Assembly (NCBI GenBank): GCA_947626215.1
Contig: CANQRJ010000074.1
Location: 1-7,017, forward strand
DNA length: 7,017 bases
DNA from: an uncultured Bacilli bacterium
GTDB taxonomy: Bacteria > Bacillota_I > Bacilli_A > RF39 > UBA660
Direction of reading: 5' to 3'
The notes below the pieces were generated by a model. It saw nothing but the letters and a program-made list of their open reading frames with translations. It did no database searches and was not told the DNA's origin. Positions 6,664 to 7,017 of this stretch are shown here, piece by piece (the stretch's first letter is position 1; every line of letters starts with the position of its first letter). The position numbers and the translations under genes were made by a program.

Positions 6664-7017
6664 TTATTCTTCAAATAGTTTCTGTTGCATGCTTTCAGGA
6701 TTATCTAAAACTGTTTTATACAACATAAATAATTTTGTATCTTTATAATTTACTTCCTTGAAATTATTATCTAAATCTAAAATAACCCCATCTTTATAGC
6801 TAATTAAAATTGGCGAATGAGTAGATATTATAAATTGGCTACCCTTTTTAGCAAGTTCGTCTATTAAATAAAGTAAAGATAATTGCCTTTCAGGTGAAAG
6901 TGCAGCTTCAGGTTCATCCAAAATATATAAACCTTTATACGTAAATTTATTTTTAACTAAATTTAAAAATGATTCTCCATGTGAACACTCATGTAAATTT
7001 CCACCATAAACATCATA
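6664..7017 (-). CDS. AAA family ATPase, ABC/SMC-like (COG3910-type), C-terminal part; 5' end beyond window
   Basis: The frame is open from the window edge to TAA 6666-6664, giving the last 117 residues. Motifs appear in ABC-ATPase order: signature SHGES (fragment residues 12-16), Walker B YILDEPEA (31-38) with catalytic Glu, D-loop-like ALSPERQ (39-45) and the switch histidine in FIISTHSP (62-69). Close spacing of signature and Walker B, and the C-terminal end after NYKDTKLF, resemble the compact predicted ATPases of COG3910, so about half the protein is probably missing, including Walker A. The protein should bind and hydrolyse ATP as a dimer with both sites at the interface, in the cytosol; its substrate is unknown. 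Internal TTG/ATG codons near 6921 are not the start, since the conserved signature motif lies upstream of them. The small ORF and nuclease follow at once, suggesting co-expression. Confidence 0.85.
   Translation of the reverse strand, partial: YDVYGGNLHECSHGESFLNLVKNKFTYKGLYILDEPEAALSPERQLSLLYLIDELAKKGSQFIISTHSPILISYKDGVILDLDNNFKEVNYKDTKLFMLYKTVLDNPESMQQKLFEE

Noticed and set aside
6664..6921. ATPase as a short 85-residue gene starting at 6921
   Set aside because: The frame stays open to the window edge and encodes the ABC signature SHGES and part of Walker B upstream of that codon, so it is the tail of a longer protein.

Overview
The window comes from a very AT-rich genome (GC roughly in the high twenties of a percent by eye). 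It has strong Shine-Dalgarno sequences, TAA as the dominant stop, and all the Trp codons I checked are TGG. This fits a low-GC Firmicutes/Bacilli-type bacterium using the standard bacterial code. I cannot name the species. Every gene I can support lies on the minus strand, so transcription runs from high to low coordinates.

Layout in the direction of transcription: (1) 7017-6664, the C-terminal 117 residues of an ABC/SMC-type AAA ATPase resembling the COG3910 family, with its 5' end outside the window. (2) 6662-6525, a 45-codon unrecognised ORF one base after the ATPase stop. (3) 6509-4881, a 542-residue PD-(D/E)XK nuclease-family protein resembling PDDEXK_4, with an extra N-terminal domain that may be an EVE/PUA-like reader. 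These three are packed tightly and look like one operon, closed by a long hairpin at 4881-4838. (4) 4837-4706, an intergenic region with a good extended -10 promoter and a near-perfect direct repeat of it 79 bp upstream. (5) 4705-3134, mod, and 3134-471, res, a complete and apparently intact type III restriction-modification operon joined by a 1-nt TAATG overlap and closed by a hairpin/T-tract terminator at 472-445. (6) 470-273, an AT-rich gap. (7) 272-1, the start of an unrecognised Asn/Gln/Thr/Pro-rich protein that runs off the window.

How the genes work together: Mod (a beta-class adenine methyltransferase with DPPY and FLGSG motifs) recognises and methylates the host site. Res (a DEAD-like helicase with a C-terminal PD-(D/E)XK nuclease) joins Mod to cleave unmethylated DNA. 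The upstream ATPase/small ORF/nuclease unit is the less ordinary part. An ABC-type ATPase beside a nuclease with a possible base-reading domain, next to a restriction system, suggests a second, uncharacterised anti-invader module. That role is inference from domain content and position. No tRNA, rRNA, CRISPR array, transposase or integrase was seen.
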